Source: Thermodesulfobacteriota bacterium (GTDB lineage: Bacteria; Desulfobacterota; DSM-4660; Desulfatiglandales; Desulfatiglandaceae). Taken from it: 64,000 bases of DNA. A model generated the notes under the pieces. That model was not told where the DNA came from, searched no databases, and saw only the letters and a program-made list of their open reading frames with translations. The stretch lies in contig JANQDY010000109.1 of NCBI GenBank assembly GCA_028278625.1, forward strand, positions 62,001-126,000. The letters are read 5' to 3'. Made by a program: the position numbers and the translations under genes. Shown piece by piece: positions 34,903 to 44,849 of this stretch (the first letter of the stretch is position 1; every line of letters starts with the position of its first letter).

Positions 34903-35135
34903 ATTTAATTTTTTCCTCCTTATTTCCTTGTTTAAATTGAGGCAGCTGCCAAGTGCTTTCAGACGCTCTCGATGAAATGAGAATGGCAGCGGTTGAAAAA
35001 GCATACAAAATGCAGGTATACTTTGACAAGATGGTATCGACAGTTTTTTCTTGACAATGCCAGCCATATCCTCAACATTTCCGCACATCGAATGTAATGG
35101 CGATGACCCAATCAAGAATACGGGAATGATTCCTG

Positions 35136-35696
35136 ATGAAAGAAGAGAGAGATAGTTTAAAGACCAACATTATAAGGGGTTCAATTGTGGCGCCTACCAG
35201 ATGGTGGGCATTGCACACAAAAAGCCGTTTTGAGCAGAAAGTCCATAAGGGACTTTGTGGCAAATCCCTCGAAGCCTTTCTTCCCAGAATCCAGGTGATG
35301 AGCCGCAGGAAAGACCGGCGAAAGAAGATACTCGTCCCCCTGATACCGGGATATGTTTTTGTCCGATCCACCCTTGCACCTGAAGAATATCACCGTATCA
35401 TCCAGACGGTGGGCGTTGTGCGAATGGTTTCTTTCAAGGGAAAACCGGTACCCGCCAATGAGCAGGAAATCGATTCTTTGATGATCATCGATGGTACGGA
35501 CCGAACCGTTCAGAACCGGTCCTACATGTCAAAGGGTGATCGCGTCATCATCATGGAAGGACCTCTTAAGGGCCTGGAAGGCTTCTATGTTCGTCACAAA
35601 GACAAGACCGATCGGGTCGTGGTTTCCGTCGAGCTGTTACAGCGTTCTTTGGAAGTGGAGATTGAAGACTGGGCACTGGAGAGAATTCCGGGATAG
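35136..35696 (+). CDS. NusG paralogue (RfaH/UpxY-like transcription elongation factor)
   Basis: This 186-residue protein has the NusG N-terminal domain (WWALHTKSRFEQKVHKGL, LVPLIPGYVFVR, VGVVRMVSF) and a C-terminal KOW domain (GDRVIIMEGPLKGLEGFYV). It is not in a secE-rplK context, so it is a specialised paralogue. Such proteins load on polymerase at the start of long operons for polysaccharide or secretion genes and prevent early termination. Here it precedes an epimerase, the type II secretion cluster and the polysaccharide exporter. I did not find a convincing ops-like DNA element in the 163-bp leader that follows. Confidence 0.88.
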   Translation: MKEERDSLKTNIIRGSIVAPTRWWALHTKSRFEQKVHKGLCGKSLEAFLPRIQVMSRRKDRRKKILVPLIPGYVFVRSTLAPEEYHRIIQTVGVVRMVSFKGKPVPANEQEIDSLMIIDGTDRTVQNRSYMSKGDRVIIMEGPLKGLEGFYVRHKDKTDRVVVSVELLQRSLEVEIEDWALERIPG

Positions 35697-35859
35697 ACCA
35701 TTCAATTTGTAACTTCGGGCATTGGTTCTTGGCATTCATATTGCATGCTGTAAGGTCAGTCGTAAGCGGGCTTCTTTCAATTTCAGCATGATCAACAAAC
35801 GGTAGAGACCCGGTTTTTGTAACCGAAGGGGCGGAGCTATATATACAGGTGGAGACCTT

Positions 35860-36819
35860 ATGAAAACATTGATTACGGGGGGAGCCGGGTTTATTGGATC
35901 GCATTTGGCGGAACGGTTGCTTGAAAGCGGCAATGAAGTGTTCGTTATCGACAATCTGTGGACCGGTAAACTGGCCAATCTGGCGGGAATTCAGAACCAT
36001 GAACGGTTGCACCTGATAATTGAGACCATCTTAAACGAGTCGGTCATGAACGAACTGATATTCAAGGTTGACCGGATATACCATCTGGCGGCAGCGGTCG
36101 GGGTCCGGAACATCATGGACCATCCGGTGGAAACCCTGGATACCAACGTCAAAGGAACGGAAGTGGTTCTGCGATTGGCGAATCAATTCAAAAAGAAGGT
36201 GTTGATCGCATCTACTTCCGAGATCTACGGCAAGCATGTGGAACATGATTTGTCTGAAGACGACAACCGGGTCATGGGAACGGTGAAAAAACGGCGATGG
36301 GCCTATGCCTGCTCCAAAACGCTGGATGAGTTCCTGGCCCTTGCCTATTTTGACGAGAAAAAACTGCCTGTCCTGATCGGTCGATTGTTTAATACCGTGG
36401 GCCCCAGACAAACGGGACAATATGGCATGGTCCTACCCAATTTTGTTCAGAGCGCTTTGCTGGGCAAGCCGATCACCGTTTTCGGAGATGGTACCCAGAG
36501 CCGAAGCTTTGCTCACGTTAACGATGTGGTGGAGGCCATTACGAGATTGATGGATGAGCCGTCTGCGGAAGGGGAGATCTTTAATGTGGGCAATAACGAA
36601 GAAGTGAGCATCAAGGATTTGGCCCTCAGAGTAAAAGAGATGACCGGGAGTCAATCGGAAATCGATTTCATCCCTTATGAAAAGGCATATGGTCCGGGTT
36701 TTGAGGACATGGAAAGAAGGTGCCCGAACATTGACAAGTTGAAGCGGACCGTCGGGTTTGAGCCCTCATACAACCTGGAAATGATCATACAAAGCGTCAT
36801 CGAGTATTTCAAACAATAA
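35860..36819 (+). CDS. NAD-dependent sugar-nucleotide epimerase/dehydratase
   Basis: This extended short-chain dehydrogenase has the nucleotide motif TGGAGFIGS at the start, the catalytic Thr/Ser in STSEIYG, and the Y-x-x-x-K motif in YACSK. The later GRLFNTVGPRQTGQYGMV and FGDGTQSRSFAHV segments resemble UDP-glucuronate decarboxylases and UDP-glucose/GlcNAc 4-epimerases. It supplies an activated sugar for the surface glycan made by the downstream transferases (inference). It lies 32 bp before gspE and probably shares its transcript. Confidence 0.88.
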   Translation: MKTLITGGAGFIGSHLAERLLESGNEVFVIDNLWTGKLANLAGIQNHERLHLIIETILNESVMNELIFKVDRIYHLAAAVGVRNIMDHPVETLDTNVKGTEVVLRLANQFKKKVLIASTSEIYGKHVEHDLSEDDNRVMGTVKKRRWAYACSKTLDEFLALAYFDEKKLPVLIGRLFNTVGPRQTGQYGMVLPNFVQSALLGKPITVFGDGTQSRSFAHVNDVVEAITRLMDEPSAEGEIFNVGNNEEVSIKDLALRVKEMTGSQSEIDFIPYEKAYGPGFEDMERRCPNIDKLKRTVGFEPSYNLEMIIQSVIEYFKQ

Positions 36820-36850
36820 CCGTAAACGCCGCTGACCCGATAAGCGCCAA

Positions 36851-38368
36851 ATGACCCCTATTTCATTCAGAGATTATCCCAAGGAACCGGTGGTGCTGGA
36901 CAACCTTTCGGATAAGATGATGCGGGAATCCAGGTTCGTTCCCCTGGAGTTGGGAGACGACTATCTCAAAATCGCCATGGCCGACCCCGGTGACTTTTAC
37001 ACGGTTGACGCTTTGAGGATCAGTTATGGTCTCGATATCCAGGTCTGTCATGGAAAAGAGGGCGACATACTGGATGCCGTTGAAAGGCTCTATGGGGCCG
37101 GCAGTCAGTCTCTGGAAACCATCATTGAGGAAGCCGGTAAGGACATTTATGACATTTCATCGGAAAACGTTGAGGACGAAGATCATTTAAGGGATCTGGC
37201 GTCGGAGGCGCCCATTATCCGCTTGGTGAACCGGTTGATCTTCAATGCGGTGGAAGTAAAAGCCAGCGATATTCATTTTGAACCCTTTGAAAACGAATTC
37301 AAGGCCCGATACCGCATCGACGGTGTTCTGCACGATGTGGAGTCTCCGCCGCACCGGCTTCAGGCGGCCATTATTTCAAGGGTCAAGATAATGGCCAAAC
37401 TGGATATTGCCGAAAGAAGGCTCCCCCAGGACGGTCGCATCAAGTTGCGGATTTCCGACAAAGAGATCGATTTCAGAATCTCAACGATTCCCACCCTGTA
37501 TGGGGAAAGCCTGGTCATGCGGATTCTGGATCGGGATACGCTGATCCTTGACCTTGACAGGCTGGGATTCCCGAAGGAGGTTCTCAGGCAGTACACCAAT
37601 CTTGCCATGCAGCCTTACGGTATGATTCTGGTGACAGGCCCCACGGGCAGCGGCAAAACATCGACCCTTTATACGACCCTCGCAAAAATCAATTCCCCGG
37701 AAAACAAGATCATCACCCTGGAGGAACCGGTGGAATATCAGTTGAGTGGGGTCAATCAAATCCAGGTGAACCAGAAAATCGGTATGACCTTTGCCAGTGG
37801 TCTTCGTTCCATTGTCAGACAGGACCCGGATATCATTTTGGTGGGTGAAATTCGAGACAGGGAGACTGCTGAAATCGCAATTCAATCCGCTCTCACCGGA
37901 CACTTGCTGTTTAGTACCCTGCACACCAACGATGCGGCAGGTGCCATTACGAGACTTCTGGATATGGGTGTGGAGAGTTTTCTGCTTAGTTCGACCCTTC
38001 TGGGAGTGTTGGCCCAGAGGCTGGTGAGGGTCACCTGCCCCAATTGTAAGGAGCAAATAAAACCGGAAGAAAGACTCTTGAAATCGATGCAAATCGATCC
38101 CGATGAGGCCGCCAAGACAAGCTTTTTTGCGGGCAGGGGTTGCGAAACATGTCGCTATACCGGTTTTAGCGGCAGAACCGCTATTTTTGAATATCTGCCC
38201 GTGACCGACAGGATCAGACGAGAGATTATTCATAAATCGAGTGCTGAGCAAATCAAGGAGGTGGCCCTAAAAGCGGGAATGCGAACGCTCAGAGAGGATG
38301 GATGGCGGAAAGTAAAGGAAGGTTTAACCACCATTCCGGAGATTTTGAAGGTCACCCTTGAAAACTGA
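36851..38368 (+). CDS. gspE: Type II secretion ATPase GspE
   Basis: This hexameric assembly ATPase has 505 residues: an N-terminal GspE domain (about 15-85), Walker A GPTGSGKT at 263-270, the Asp box and Walker B (DIILVGEIRD), the His box (STLHTNDAAG), and a zinc-binding tetracysteine with Cys396, Cys399, Cys431 and Cys434. It powers pseudopilus growth from the cytoplasm. It is the first gsp gene of the cluster and is followed 2 nt later by gspF. Confidence 0.96.
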   Translation: MTPISFRDYPKEPVVLDNLSDKMMRESRFVPLELGDDYLKIAMADPGDFYTVDALRISYGLDIQVCHGKEGDILDAVERLYGAGSQSLETIIEEAGKDIYDISSENVEDEDHLRDLASEAPIIRLVNRLIFNAVEVKASDIHFEPFENEFKARYRIDGVLHDVESPPHRLQAAIISRVKIMAKLDIAERRLPQDGRIKLRISDKEIDFRISTIPTLYGESLVMRILDRDTLILDLDRLGFPKEVLRQYTNLAMQPYGMILVTGPTGSGKTSTLYTTLAKINSPENKIITLEEPVEYQLSGVNQIQVNQKIGMTFASGLRSIVRQDPDIILVGEIRDRETAEIAIQSALTGHLLFSTLHTNDAAGAITRLLDMGVESFLLSSTLLGVLAQRLVRVTCPNCKEQIKPEERLLKSMQIDPDEAAKTSFFAGRGCETCRYTGFSGRTAIFEYLPVTDRIRREIIHKSSAEQIKEVALKAGMRTLREDGWRKVKEGLTTIPEILKVTLEN

Positions 38369-38370
38369 TA

Positions 38371-39600
38371 ATGCCCACCTATTCATACAAAGCCGCTGAC
38401 AAAGCCGGCAAAGTCGTAACAGGCGTTCTTGAGGCGGATGAAGAAAAGAAGGTGGTATCGGATCTGCACGCCCGCGGGCTGATTCCCATACGGATTTCTT
38501 CGGCCAAAGGAAACGGCAAACGGCTGGGGCTGAACGCCAGAGAACAGTTTTTTAGCCTGTTTCAAGGGGTTTCGTCCAAAGACATTATGGTTTTTACCCA
38601 GGATCTTGCAACCCTTCTGGAAGCCGGGTTGCCCGTTGACCGGGCCCTTTCCCTGCTGATCGAGTCGGCGGAAAAGGAGCGGTTCAAAAAGGTGGTGAGC
38701 GATATTCTAAAAACGGTCCAAGGCGGTGGTTATCTGTCTGACGCCCTGTCAAAGCATTCGAAAGTTTTCTCCTCTTTTTATGTGAGTATGGTTCGTGCCG
38801 GAGAAGCGGGAGGGGTTCTGGAAGCTGTTTTGAGCAGGCTGGGAGAGTTTCTGGAGAGTGCCCAGGAGCTTAAGGACTACATTAAATCAGCCATGGTATA
38901 TCCCATATTCCTGGTGGCGGTGGGCGGTCTTTCCATTGTTGTTCTTCTGACCTTCGTGATTCCAAAATTTTCAGTTATTTTTTCGGACATGGGGCAGGCC
39001 ATTCCTTTAAGCACCCAATTCTTGCTGGGGATCAGCCATCTGCTCAAATCATATTGGTGGGCAATTCTGGCGGTGCTGGGAACCGGATATTACTTTTTAA
39101 AGAGATACTTGAAAACGCCTTCCGGTCGTCTGAAGTTCGACAGAAGGAAAATGGTTTTTCCCGTGGTGGGAGAGCTCATCAAAAAAATTGAAGTGGCCAG
39201 ATTTGCGAGGACACTGGGAACCTTGACAAAAAGCGGTGTTCCAATCCTTCAGGCCCTCACACTGGTAAAAGATATTCTGAGCAACAAGGTCATTTCAAAC
39301 GCCATGGAAACGGTCTATTCACGGGTAAAAGAGGGTGATCGATTGTCGAAACCACTTCGGGATACGGGGATTTTTCCGCCCCTTGCCATTCAGATGATCA
39401 CGGTGGGAGAAGAAACGGGCCGGCTTGACAGCATGCTTTTGCGGGTGGCCCAAAGTTATGAGAAAATGGTTCGCAATATGGTAAAACGGCTCATCAGCCT
39501 TTTGGAACCGGCAATGATTTTGTTCATGGGGCTGGTGGTCGGTTTTGTGGTTGTCTCCATGCTGATGGCCGTTTTCAGTATGAATGAGATGCCCTTTTGA
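38371..39600 (+). CDS. gspF: Type II secretion inner-membrane platform protein GspF
   Basis: This 409-residue protein has two repeats of the GspF domain (about 70-195 and 275-395) and three membrane spans (about 170-195, 225-245 and 370-400). It begins MPTYSYKAADKAGK, typical of the family. GspF sits in the inner membrane and couples GspE to pseudopilin insertion. Its stop overlaps an in-frame TTG of the following gene, but the next true start is probably 27 nt further. Confidence 0.96.
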   Translation: MPTYSYKAADKAGKVVTGVLEADEEKKVVSDLHARGLIPIRISSAKGNGKRLGLNAREQFFSLFQGVSSKDIMVFTQDLATLLEAGLPVDRALSLLIESAEKERFKKVVSDILKTVQGGGYLSDALSKHSKVFSSFYVSMVRAGEAGGVLEAVLSRLGEFLESAQELKDYIKSAMVYPIFLVAVGGLSIVVLLTFVIPKFSVIFSDMGQAIPLSTQFLLGISHLLKSYWWAILAVLGTGYYFLKRYLKTPSGRLKFDRRKMVFPVVGELIKKIEVARFARTLGTLTKSGVPILQALTLVKDILSNKVISNAMETVYSRVKEGDRLSKPLRDTGIFPPLAIQMITVGEETGRLDSMLLRVAQSYEKMVRNMVKRLISLLEPAMILFMGLVVGFVVVSMLMAVFSMNEMPF

Positions 39601-39626
39601 AGTTAGGGCAAATGAAAGGAGTCATG

Positions 39627-40067
39627 ATGAAAAAGCGGAAGAAACGGAACTCTGGTTTCAGCCTGATCGAATTGTTGATCGTCATGGTCATCATGGGCCT
39701 TCTGGCAGCGCTGGTGGGTCCCCGCATGTTTGGTAAGGTGGGTAAATCAAAACAAAAAGCGGCGCTGGCACAGATGGCCCTTTTTGAAACCGCTCTGGAT
39801 ACATACCGGTTGGATGTGGGCAAATATCCTTCCTCGGATCAGGGGCTTCAAGCCCTCAGGACCAAACCCGCGGATGTTGAAAAATGGGACGGTCCTTATC
39901 TGCCGAAACCCGTGCCCAAAGACCCATGGGGAAATCCATACGTATACAGACGAAACGATAACGGTGAAGTTGACATCATTTCCCTGGGAGCGAATGGAGC
40001 AGAAGGCGGTGAGGGCGAGGACAAGGATATTTCCAACAGAGATGCGGATGAAGAAGATGCCGGTTAA
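39627..40067 (+). CDS. gspG: Major pseudopilin GspG
   Basis: The ATG at 39627 is chosen because AAAGGAG ends 5 nt upstream; it gives 146 residues. The prepilin peptidase site is Gly10-Phe11 followed by SLIELL with Glu at mature position 5. The C-terminal calcium-binding loop region is typical (DPWGNPYVYR, SLGANGAEGGEGEDKDI). It forms the body of the pseudopilus. A prepilin peptidase gene is not in this window. Confidence 0.96.
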   Translation: MKKRKKRNSGFSLIELLIVMVIMGLLAALVGPRMFGKVGKSKQKAALAQMALFETALDTYRLDVGKYPSSDQGLQALRTKPADVEKWDGPYLPKPVPKDPWGNPYVYRRNDNGEVDIISLGANGAEGGEGEDKDISNRDADEEDAG

Positions 40068-40111
40068 GTGACTCTCAAAAGAGGACGTTTTAGAGGGCCG
40101 CAGAGACAGAT

Positions 40112-40618
40112 GTGAAAAAGGGATTTTCGCTCATTGAACTGCTGGTGGTACTGTTCCTCATCAGCGTTTTTTCGGCCTTTGTGGGTGTGAATGTGGCCGG
40201 CAGCCTGGGCAATATGGCGCTCAAGACCACATCCCAGAAAGTGGCGGCTTCCTTGAGATATGCCCGTAGCCGGGCAATAACGGAGAGCATTCCTTATGTG
40301 GCTATTTTGGATTTCAATCAAAACCGAATGGTCGTAAGACCCGACCCGCCTTCATCGGGCGATTACGACGGAACAGAGGGCCCTTCCCCACAATCGACAT
40401 CAGGTAAGGTGAACCATTATGATTTACCGGAAGACGTGCGGTTTACCAATGCGCTGGCCTACGACGGTTCGGAATCCGATTCCAGGTTTTTCGCCGTTGT
40501 TTTCCTGCCCAACGGGTGCAGCAGTGGAGGGACCATTTTCCTTCACAACAATCGCAAACACACATCCGTCATAAAAGTGGATTTCGTGACCGGTACTGTG
40601 CGCGTGGAGTTGTCTTGA
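40112..40618 (+). CDS. gspH: Minor pseudopilin GspH
   Basis: This 168-residue protein starts with GTG at 40112 and has a very short leader: cleavage would be at Gly4-Phe5 before SLIELL. The rest matches the GspH fold (QKVAASLRYARSRAITESIPY). It is a minor pseudopilin near the tip-to-shaft transition. The stop overlaps the TTG start of gspI (TTGA). Confidence 0.9.
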   Translation: MKKGFSLIELLVVLFLISVFSAFVGVNVAGSLGNMALKTTSQKVAASLRYARSRAITESIPYVAILDFNQNRMVVRPDPPSSGDYDGTEGPSPQSTSGKVNHYDLPEDVRFTNALAYDGSESDSRFFAVVFLPNGCSSGGTIFLHNNRKHTSVIKVDFVTGTVRVELS

Positions 40619-41058
40619 AACGGTGCTTAGGAACAGTACCACCGGTTTTTGGCCCAGGAGGTTTCGCCCTGATCGAAATACTGGTGGCCGTGTCCATTCT
40701 GGCCATATCTCTGGTTGTCATTTTTCAACTATTTTCGGGCGGTCTTAAATCACGCCAGCTATCCGAAAAATATGCTCGAGGAGTGTTTTACGCCAAAGAA
40801 AAAATGGCGGAAACCCTTCTTGTGAGCGAACTTTCAGTAGGGGAAAACCAGGGTGAATTTCAAGACGCCTATCAATGGCACACTTCGGTCTCTTGGGTCG
40901 GAGACGAAGAAGATGAGGAGAATCTGCCGGTCGATCTCATGAAGATCAGTGTCCGTCTCACATGGTTGGAGGGAGAAAAGGAGAAGTCCTTTTCCATTGA
41001 TACCCTGAAAGCCGTCAAACAAAAGCAGTCGATCAAAAAAGACCAAGAGGGCCGCTGA
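40615..41058 (+). CDS. gspI: Minor pseudopilin GspI
   Basis: The TTG at 40615 overlaps the gspH stop and gives 147 residues with the prepilin site at Gly16-Phe17 (GGFALIEILVAVSILA). A longer upstream frame exists but lies inside gspH. The later part (YARGVFYAKEKMAETLL) is typical of GspI, which joins GspJ and GspK in the tip complex. Confidence 0.88.
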   Translation: MKRCLGTVPPVFGPGGFALIEILVAVSILAISLVVIFQLFSGGLKSRQLSEKYARGVFYAKEKMAETLLVSELSVGENQGEFQDAYQWHTSVSWVGDEEDEENLPVDLMKISVRLTWLEGEKEKSFSIDTLKAVKQKQSIKKDQEGR

Positions 41059-41077
41059 GTGTGCTAGGGGCGATATC

Positions 41078-41716
41078 TTGAAACGAGGGATAAAGGTTCA
41101 TGGAACATCGGGTTTCACCCTTTTAGAACTGATACTTTCCCTCACGGTGTTAGGCGTTGTATTGTTGATCGTTTTCGGTGCCTTAAGGATTGGCACCCGT
41201 GCGTGGGAAAAAGGGGAAAAAGACACGAATATTCATCAGCGACAGCGGGCCGTCATGGCCCTGTTGTCGCAGCAGATCGCAAGCGCCGCGGTGTATGAAA
41301 TCAAAGTGGGAGGCGACGATTTTTATTTTAGAGGTTCCCAAGAAAAAATGGAATTCGTCTCCCGTTCACCCATTGTGCCGGGTGCTCTCACAGGTATGGT
41401 TTATGTGAGATACGAGATCCTGGAAGCCGATGAGAAAGGAAGAAAACAGCTCAAGTTCTATGAAAAGGATGCGGGGTTTCTAGAAGAGGAAGACCTGAAA
41501 GACCAAACCGCCGAAGATTTGCTTCCCTTGATTTCAGGGGTGGCGAATCTTCAGTTTGAATACCTGAAAAAGGAAGACGAGGACACGGTTTGGCAGACAT
41601 CCTGGGAGGCTTCCGAAACAAAAGAAATGCCGGAGGCCGTTAAGATCATGTTGACCCAGGATGACCGATCGGCCCCCGTTACCCTTATCGTGCCGATTCA
41701 TTGTCAAAAAGGATAG
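41078..41716 (+). CDS. gspJ: Minor pseudopilin GspJ
   Basis: This 212-residue protein has its prepilin cleavage site at Gly12-Phe13 (SGFTLLELILSLTVLG) and a GspJ-type C-terminal fold with WEKGEKD and ISGVANLQFEYL. The start is probably the TTG at 41078, since no ATG lies in frame before the cleavage site. It forms the pseudopilus tip with GspI and GspK. Confidence 0.9.
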   Translation: MKRGIKVHGTSGFTLLELILSLTVLGVVLLIVFGALRIGTRAWEKGEKDTNIHQRQRAVMALLSQQIASAAVYEIKVGGDDFYFRGSQEKMEFVSRSPIVPGALTGMVYVRYEILEADEKGRKQLKFYEKDAGFLEEEDLKDQTAEDLLPLISGVANLQFEYLKKEDEDTVWQTSWEASETKEMPEAVKIMLTQDDRSAPVTLIVPIHCQKG

Positions 41717-41718
41717 GA

Positions 41719-42783
41719 ATGAACAAAACGAGGCATTCCGTGGCAGGAGGATCGGCCAGAGAAAATGGCATAGCGCTTTTCATGGTGTTGTGGGTGTTGA
41801 TCCTTCTTTCCGCCATTGCCACCGAATTCTGTTTTGCCATGCGGACCGAGGTCAATATGGTCCGCAACTTCAAAGAGCAGACAACGGCTTACTACATCGC
41901 CGTGGCCGGTCTCAACCGTGCCATAAAGGAATTGGTGCGAAATGAAGCCAGTCCGGAAAAAAAGAAACTGCTCCCGGATGGGGAAGAAGAGACGGGAGAC
42001 ACCAAAGAGCGGTGGCGGATGAATACGGATATCCCACCTGTTTCCTTTGGTGACGGTGCGTTCAAAGTCCATATTGGAAATGAAGCGGGGAAGATAAACT
42101 TAAATACCGCAAGCCAGTCCCTGTTGAAAATGATGCTGAACGGATTTGATCTTGATGAACAGGAAAAAAACGTCATTGTCGATTCCATCATGGATTGGCG
42201 GGATGAAAACGATTTGCATCGTATGAACGGTGCCGAAAATGACTATTATCAGTCGCTTAAAGAACCCTATGAATGCAAGAATGGAGATTTTGATACGGTG
42301 GAGGAGTTGATGTTGGTCCGGGGCGTCACTCCCGAGATCTTCTATGGTGGTTTAAAATCAATGGCAAGTGTCTTTCAGGATAGCGGTTCCAGGAGCAAAA
42401 AATCGAGACGCCTGTCCCGTAAAGCCGCCGGCACCAAAATATGCATAAACGCTGCAACCGCGTCCATGCTGCGCTCTTTGCCGAAAATGACCGAGGAGTC
42501 GGTCCGGTTGATCACGGATTTCAGAAAGGAGGCGGATTTCAAATCCTTGGGAGAAGTCTCAACCCTCTTGGGGGCTGACATATACGCGGCCATTTCACCT
42601 CACATCACACTAGATCCCAGTTCCTATTATGAAATCTCATCGGTGGGAGCCGTTGAAGGAAGCCCCACACGTCAAGCCATTTCCATGATTGTGGAAATTA
42701 ATCCCGCCTCAAAGACAAGATTCCGCATTGCGCAATGGAATGACCGGACCGCCATTCCAGCGTCTGCGGTAGCGGAACCTTAG
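41719..42783 (+). CDS. gspK: Minor pseudopilin GspK
   Basis: The ATG at 41719 has AAGGA 6 nt upstream and gives 354 residues. The prepilin-like site is Gly17-Ile18 (ENGIALFMVLWVLILLS); as in other GspK proteins it lacks the Glu at mature position 5. The large globular part holds the helical insertion (INLNTASQSLLKMMLNGF and INAATASMLRSLPKM), so it is the pseudopilus tip cap. It starts 2 nt after gspJ. Confidence 0.93.
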   Translation: MNKTRHSVAGGSARENGIALFMVLWVLILLSAIATEFCFAMRTEVNMVRNFKEQTTAYYIAVAGLNRAIKELVRNEASPEKKKLLPDGEEETGDTKERWRMNTDIPPVSFGDGAFKVHIGNEAGKINLNTASQSLLKMMLNGFDLDEQEKNVIVDSIMDWRDENDLHRMNGAENDYYQSLKEPYECKNGDFDTVEELMLVRGVTPEIFYGGLKSMASVFQDSGSRSKKSRRLSRKAAGTKICINAATASMLRSLPKMTEESVRLITDFRKEADFKSLGEVSTLLGADIYAAISPHITLDPSSYYEISSVGAVEGSPTRQAISMIVEINPASKTRFRIAQWNDRTAIPASAVAEP

Positions 42784-42814
42784 GGCAATGGCATTTCTTG
42801 GTTAGGAGTCTTTG

Positions 42815-44191
42815 ATGCTGTTTCAGACCAGCCTCGGTATTGATATTCAGGAAGAGGGAATTGCGCTAGCCTGCTTAAAAGGATCATCGAGAGATGTTCA
42901 ACTGGTGGCACATGCCACCTATCCCCTGTCTCAGGAATCGGATGAGACAATACCGGAGGCCATTATACCCCTTGTCCAGGGATTTCTGCGGGATCACCGC
43001 ATTTCACCGGCAACCGTCTTTATGGGTATTCCGCGCAGCGCCGTGATCATTCGCTATCTGGATCTTCCCATGGCGGTGAAAGAGAACCTGAGACAAACCC
43101 TAAACTATGAGATGGAAAAATTTATTCCTCTTTCTGCGGATGACATATACTTCGACCACCAGATCATCTCTGAAAGTAAGGAAAACGAGCAGATAACGGT
43201 GCTTTTGGTGGTCGTCAAGCGGGAAACCTTAAGCCCTTATCTGAAGCTCAGAAGCCAACTTGGAGTGGGAATCTCAGGCATTGAGATCAGCTCCACGGCG
43301 TTGGCCGAGTATTTTTTGGCGCAAGACGGTAAGAATCGCCCGCCATTTTCCGCCTTCATCTATTCCCAGAAGGGGAGGGTTGAACTGGGAGTCCTTCAGA
43401 ATGGCGCTCTCGCCTTTTCAAGAACTTTAAGCGCCAAAGAAGATGAAGCAAACGCCAAGGAGAGGCTTATCTATGAAACCGAAAAAATGCGACAAGCCTT
43501 TGAAGAACCGGATGTCCCTCTTGAAACGGTCCTTTGCGCCGCGGAAGAGGATCTGTCCTTTTTTGACCCTTTAGGGGAAACAACCCACATGGAAGTTCAC
43601 CCGGCGAATCTTGCAGGTGCCGGGATTCCCTCGGTCGGTATTGTTCCCGCATACGGTCTTGCCTTAAAAGGTCTTAGAAAGGATCGGATGCATATAAACC
43701 TCCTGCCCCAGGATCTTCGAAAGAAACCCAGCAGAATTGCTCATTATACCATGTTTTTCCTGGCGGGCCTGACGCTCTTGGCAGCCATGGCATGGGGCGG
43801 CGGAACCGTCCTAAAGCATCGGTGGACCCTGGACGGGCTGAACAGAGAAATCGATCAGTTAAGCGCCGAGATAAAGAGAATTGAGGCAATCAAGGCCAAA
43901 CAGAAGAGCCTGGAGAACCGTATCCGATATTTGGACAGGCTCGAACGCGGCAATGTGCCGGTTTTGGATGTGCTGAAAGAGTTATCGGTCAGGATTCCGG
44001 AAGATGCATGGGTGAAGCAGCTTGATTTTTCGGAAAAAGGGATCACCATAAACGGCGAGGCAGCTTCAGCTTCGGAACTCATACCTTTGCTGGAAGATTG
44101 TCCCATTTTCAAGAATGTGGCCTTTCTTTCGACCATCAGCAAAGCGAGAAATGGCATGGAACGCTTCCGTATCGGACTCAGTCTCGACTGA
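42815..44191 (+). CDS. gspL: GspL, type II secretion inner-membrane protein
   Basis: The ATG at 42815 has AGGAG 6 nt upstream and gives 458 residues. The N-terminal 290 residues form an actin-like cytoplasmic domain that docks GspE, as in PilM (FQTSLGIDIQEEGIALACL). One span lies near 310-330 and is followed by a coiled coil and a PilN-like periplasmic domain. The combination is a natural PilM-PilN fusion as in GspL. It should recruit GspE to the membrane. Confidence 0.92.
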   Translation: MLFQTSLGIDIQEEGIALACLKGSSRDVQLVAHATYPLSQESDETIPEAIIPLVQGFLRDHRISPATVFMGIPRSAVIIRYLDLPMAVKENLRQTLNYEMEKFIPLSADDIYFDHQIISESKENEQITVLLVVVKRETLSPYLKLRSQLGVGISGIEISSTALAEYFLAQDGKNRPPFSAFIYSQKGRVELGVLQNGALAFSRTLSAKEDEANAKERLIYETEKMRQAFEEPDVPLETVLCAAEEDLSFFDPLGETTHMEVHPANLAGAGIPSVGIVPAYGLALKGLRKDRMHINLLPQDLRKKPSRIAHYTMFFLAGLTLLAAMAWGGGTVLKHRWTLDGLNREIDQLSAEIKRIEAIKAKQKSLENRIRYLDRLERGNVPVLDVLKELSVRIPEDAWVKQLDFSEKGITINGEAASASELIPLLEDCPIFKNVAFLSTISKARNGMERFRIGLSLD

Positions 44192-44241
44192 CGGGAGACA
44201 GGATAGCCGCGCAGCCGCTGTTTGGAAAAAGAGACAAGAAC

Positions 44242-44829
44242 GTGTTAGGGTTGAACATAGACAGAAACAAAAAATATTTGCTCATGGCGGGTGTTTTTCT
44301 TCTCCTGGCAGGTGCGGTTTACAGATTCTGGCCCTCCCTGCAAGGGCTGGGTGAGGGACTGGGGGGAAACGATGAAGATATTCTGCTGAAACAGAAACAG
44401 ATCGCAAAATATCAGCGTGTCATTGATACAAGAGACCAGCTGGAAAAACAGGTCCAGTCTCTGGAGAAATCTTTAAAAAATAAGGAATCACAGCTGTTTA
44501 CAGGGGAAACGCCGGCCATTGCCGCGGCAGACATTCAGAAAGTGTTGCGGGAAATCGCGCGAGATAGCCAGGTGGAGATTCAGACCGTCCGGGTGCTCAA
44601 ACCGGATGAGAAAGGAAACGGCCATTACCTGAACATCCCTGTACAACTGAACATAGATGGCACCATCCGGCATTTAAAGGATTTCTTTTACAGAATCATG
44701 ATCTCCCCAAAATGCTTGACCGTAAAAAAGGTCGCGCTCAGGGTTCTTCGCAGACGAAAAGGTTCGGTCGATACCATTCGTGCGGATATCACCGTACACG
44801 GTTTTTTGAAGAAAGCCGGGAACCAATGA
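44242..44829 (+). CDS. gspM: GspM-like/PilO-like type II secretion protein
   Basis: The likely start is the GTG at 44242 (VLGLNIDRNKKYLL), giving 195 residues; the frame extends back into gspL but that part is unlike any GspM. A membrane span (about 14-30) is followed by a coiled coil (VIDTRDQLEKQVQSLEKSLK) and a PilO/GspM-like ferredoxin fold. It would pair with the periplasmic part of GspL. The start is the least certain of the cluster. Confidence 0.8.
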   Translation: MLGLNIDRNKKYLLMAGVFLLLAGAVYRFWPSLQGLGEGLGGNDEDILLKQKQIAKYQRVIDTRDQLEKQVQSLEKSLKNKESQLFTGETPAIAAADIQKVLREIARDSQVEIQTVRVLKPDEKGNGHYLNIPVQLNIDGTIRHLKDFFYRIMISPKCLTVKKVALRVLRRRKGSVDTIRADITVHGFLKKAGNQ

Positions 44830-44849
44830 AAGATTGAAAGGTCGCCGGA

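Noticed and set aside
35697..35859. ops-like recruitment element for the NusG paralogue
   Set aside because: Short purine-rich pieces resemble part of an ops site, but no 12-base match or hairpin was convincing.
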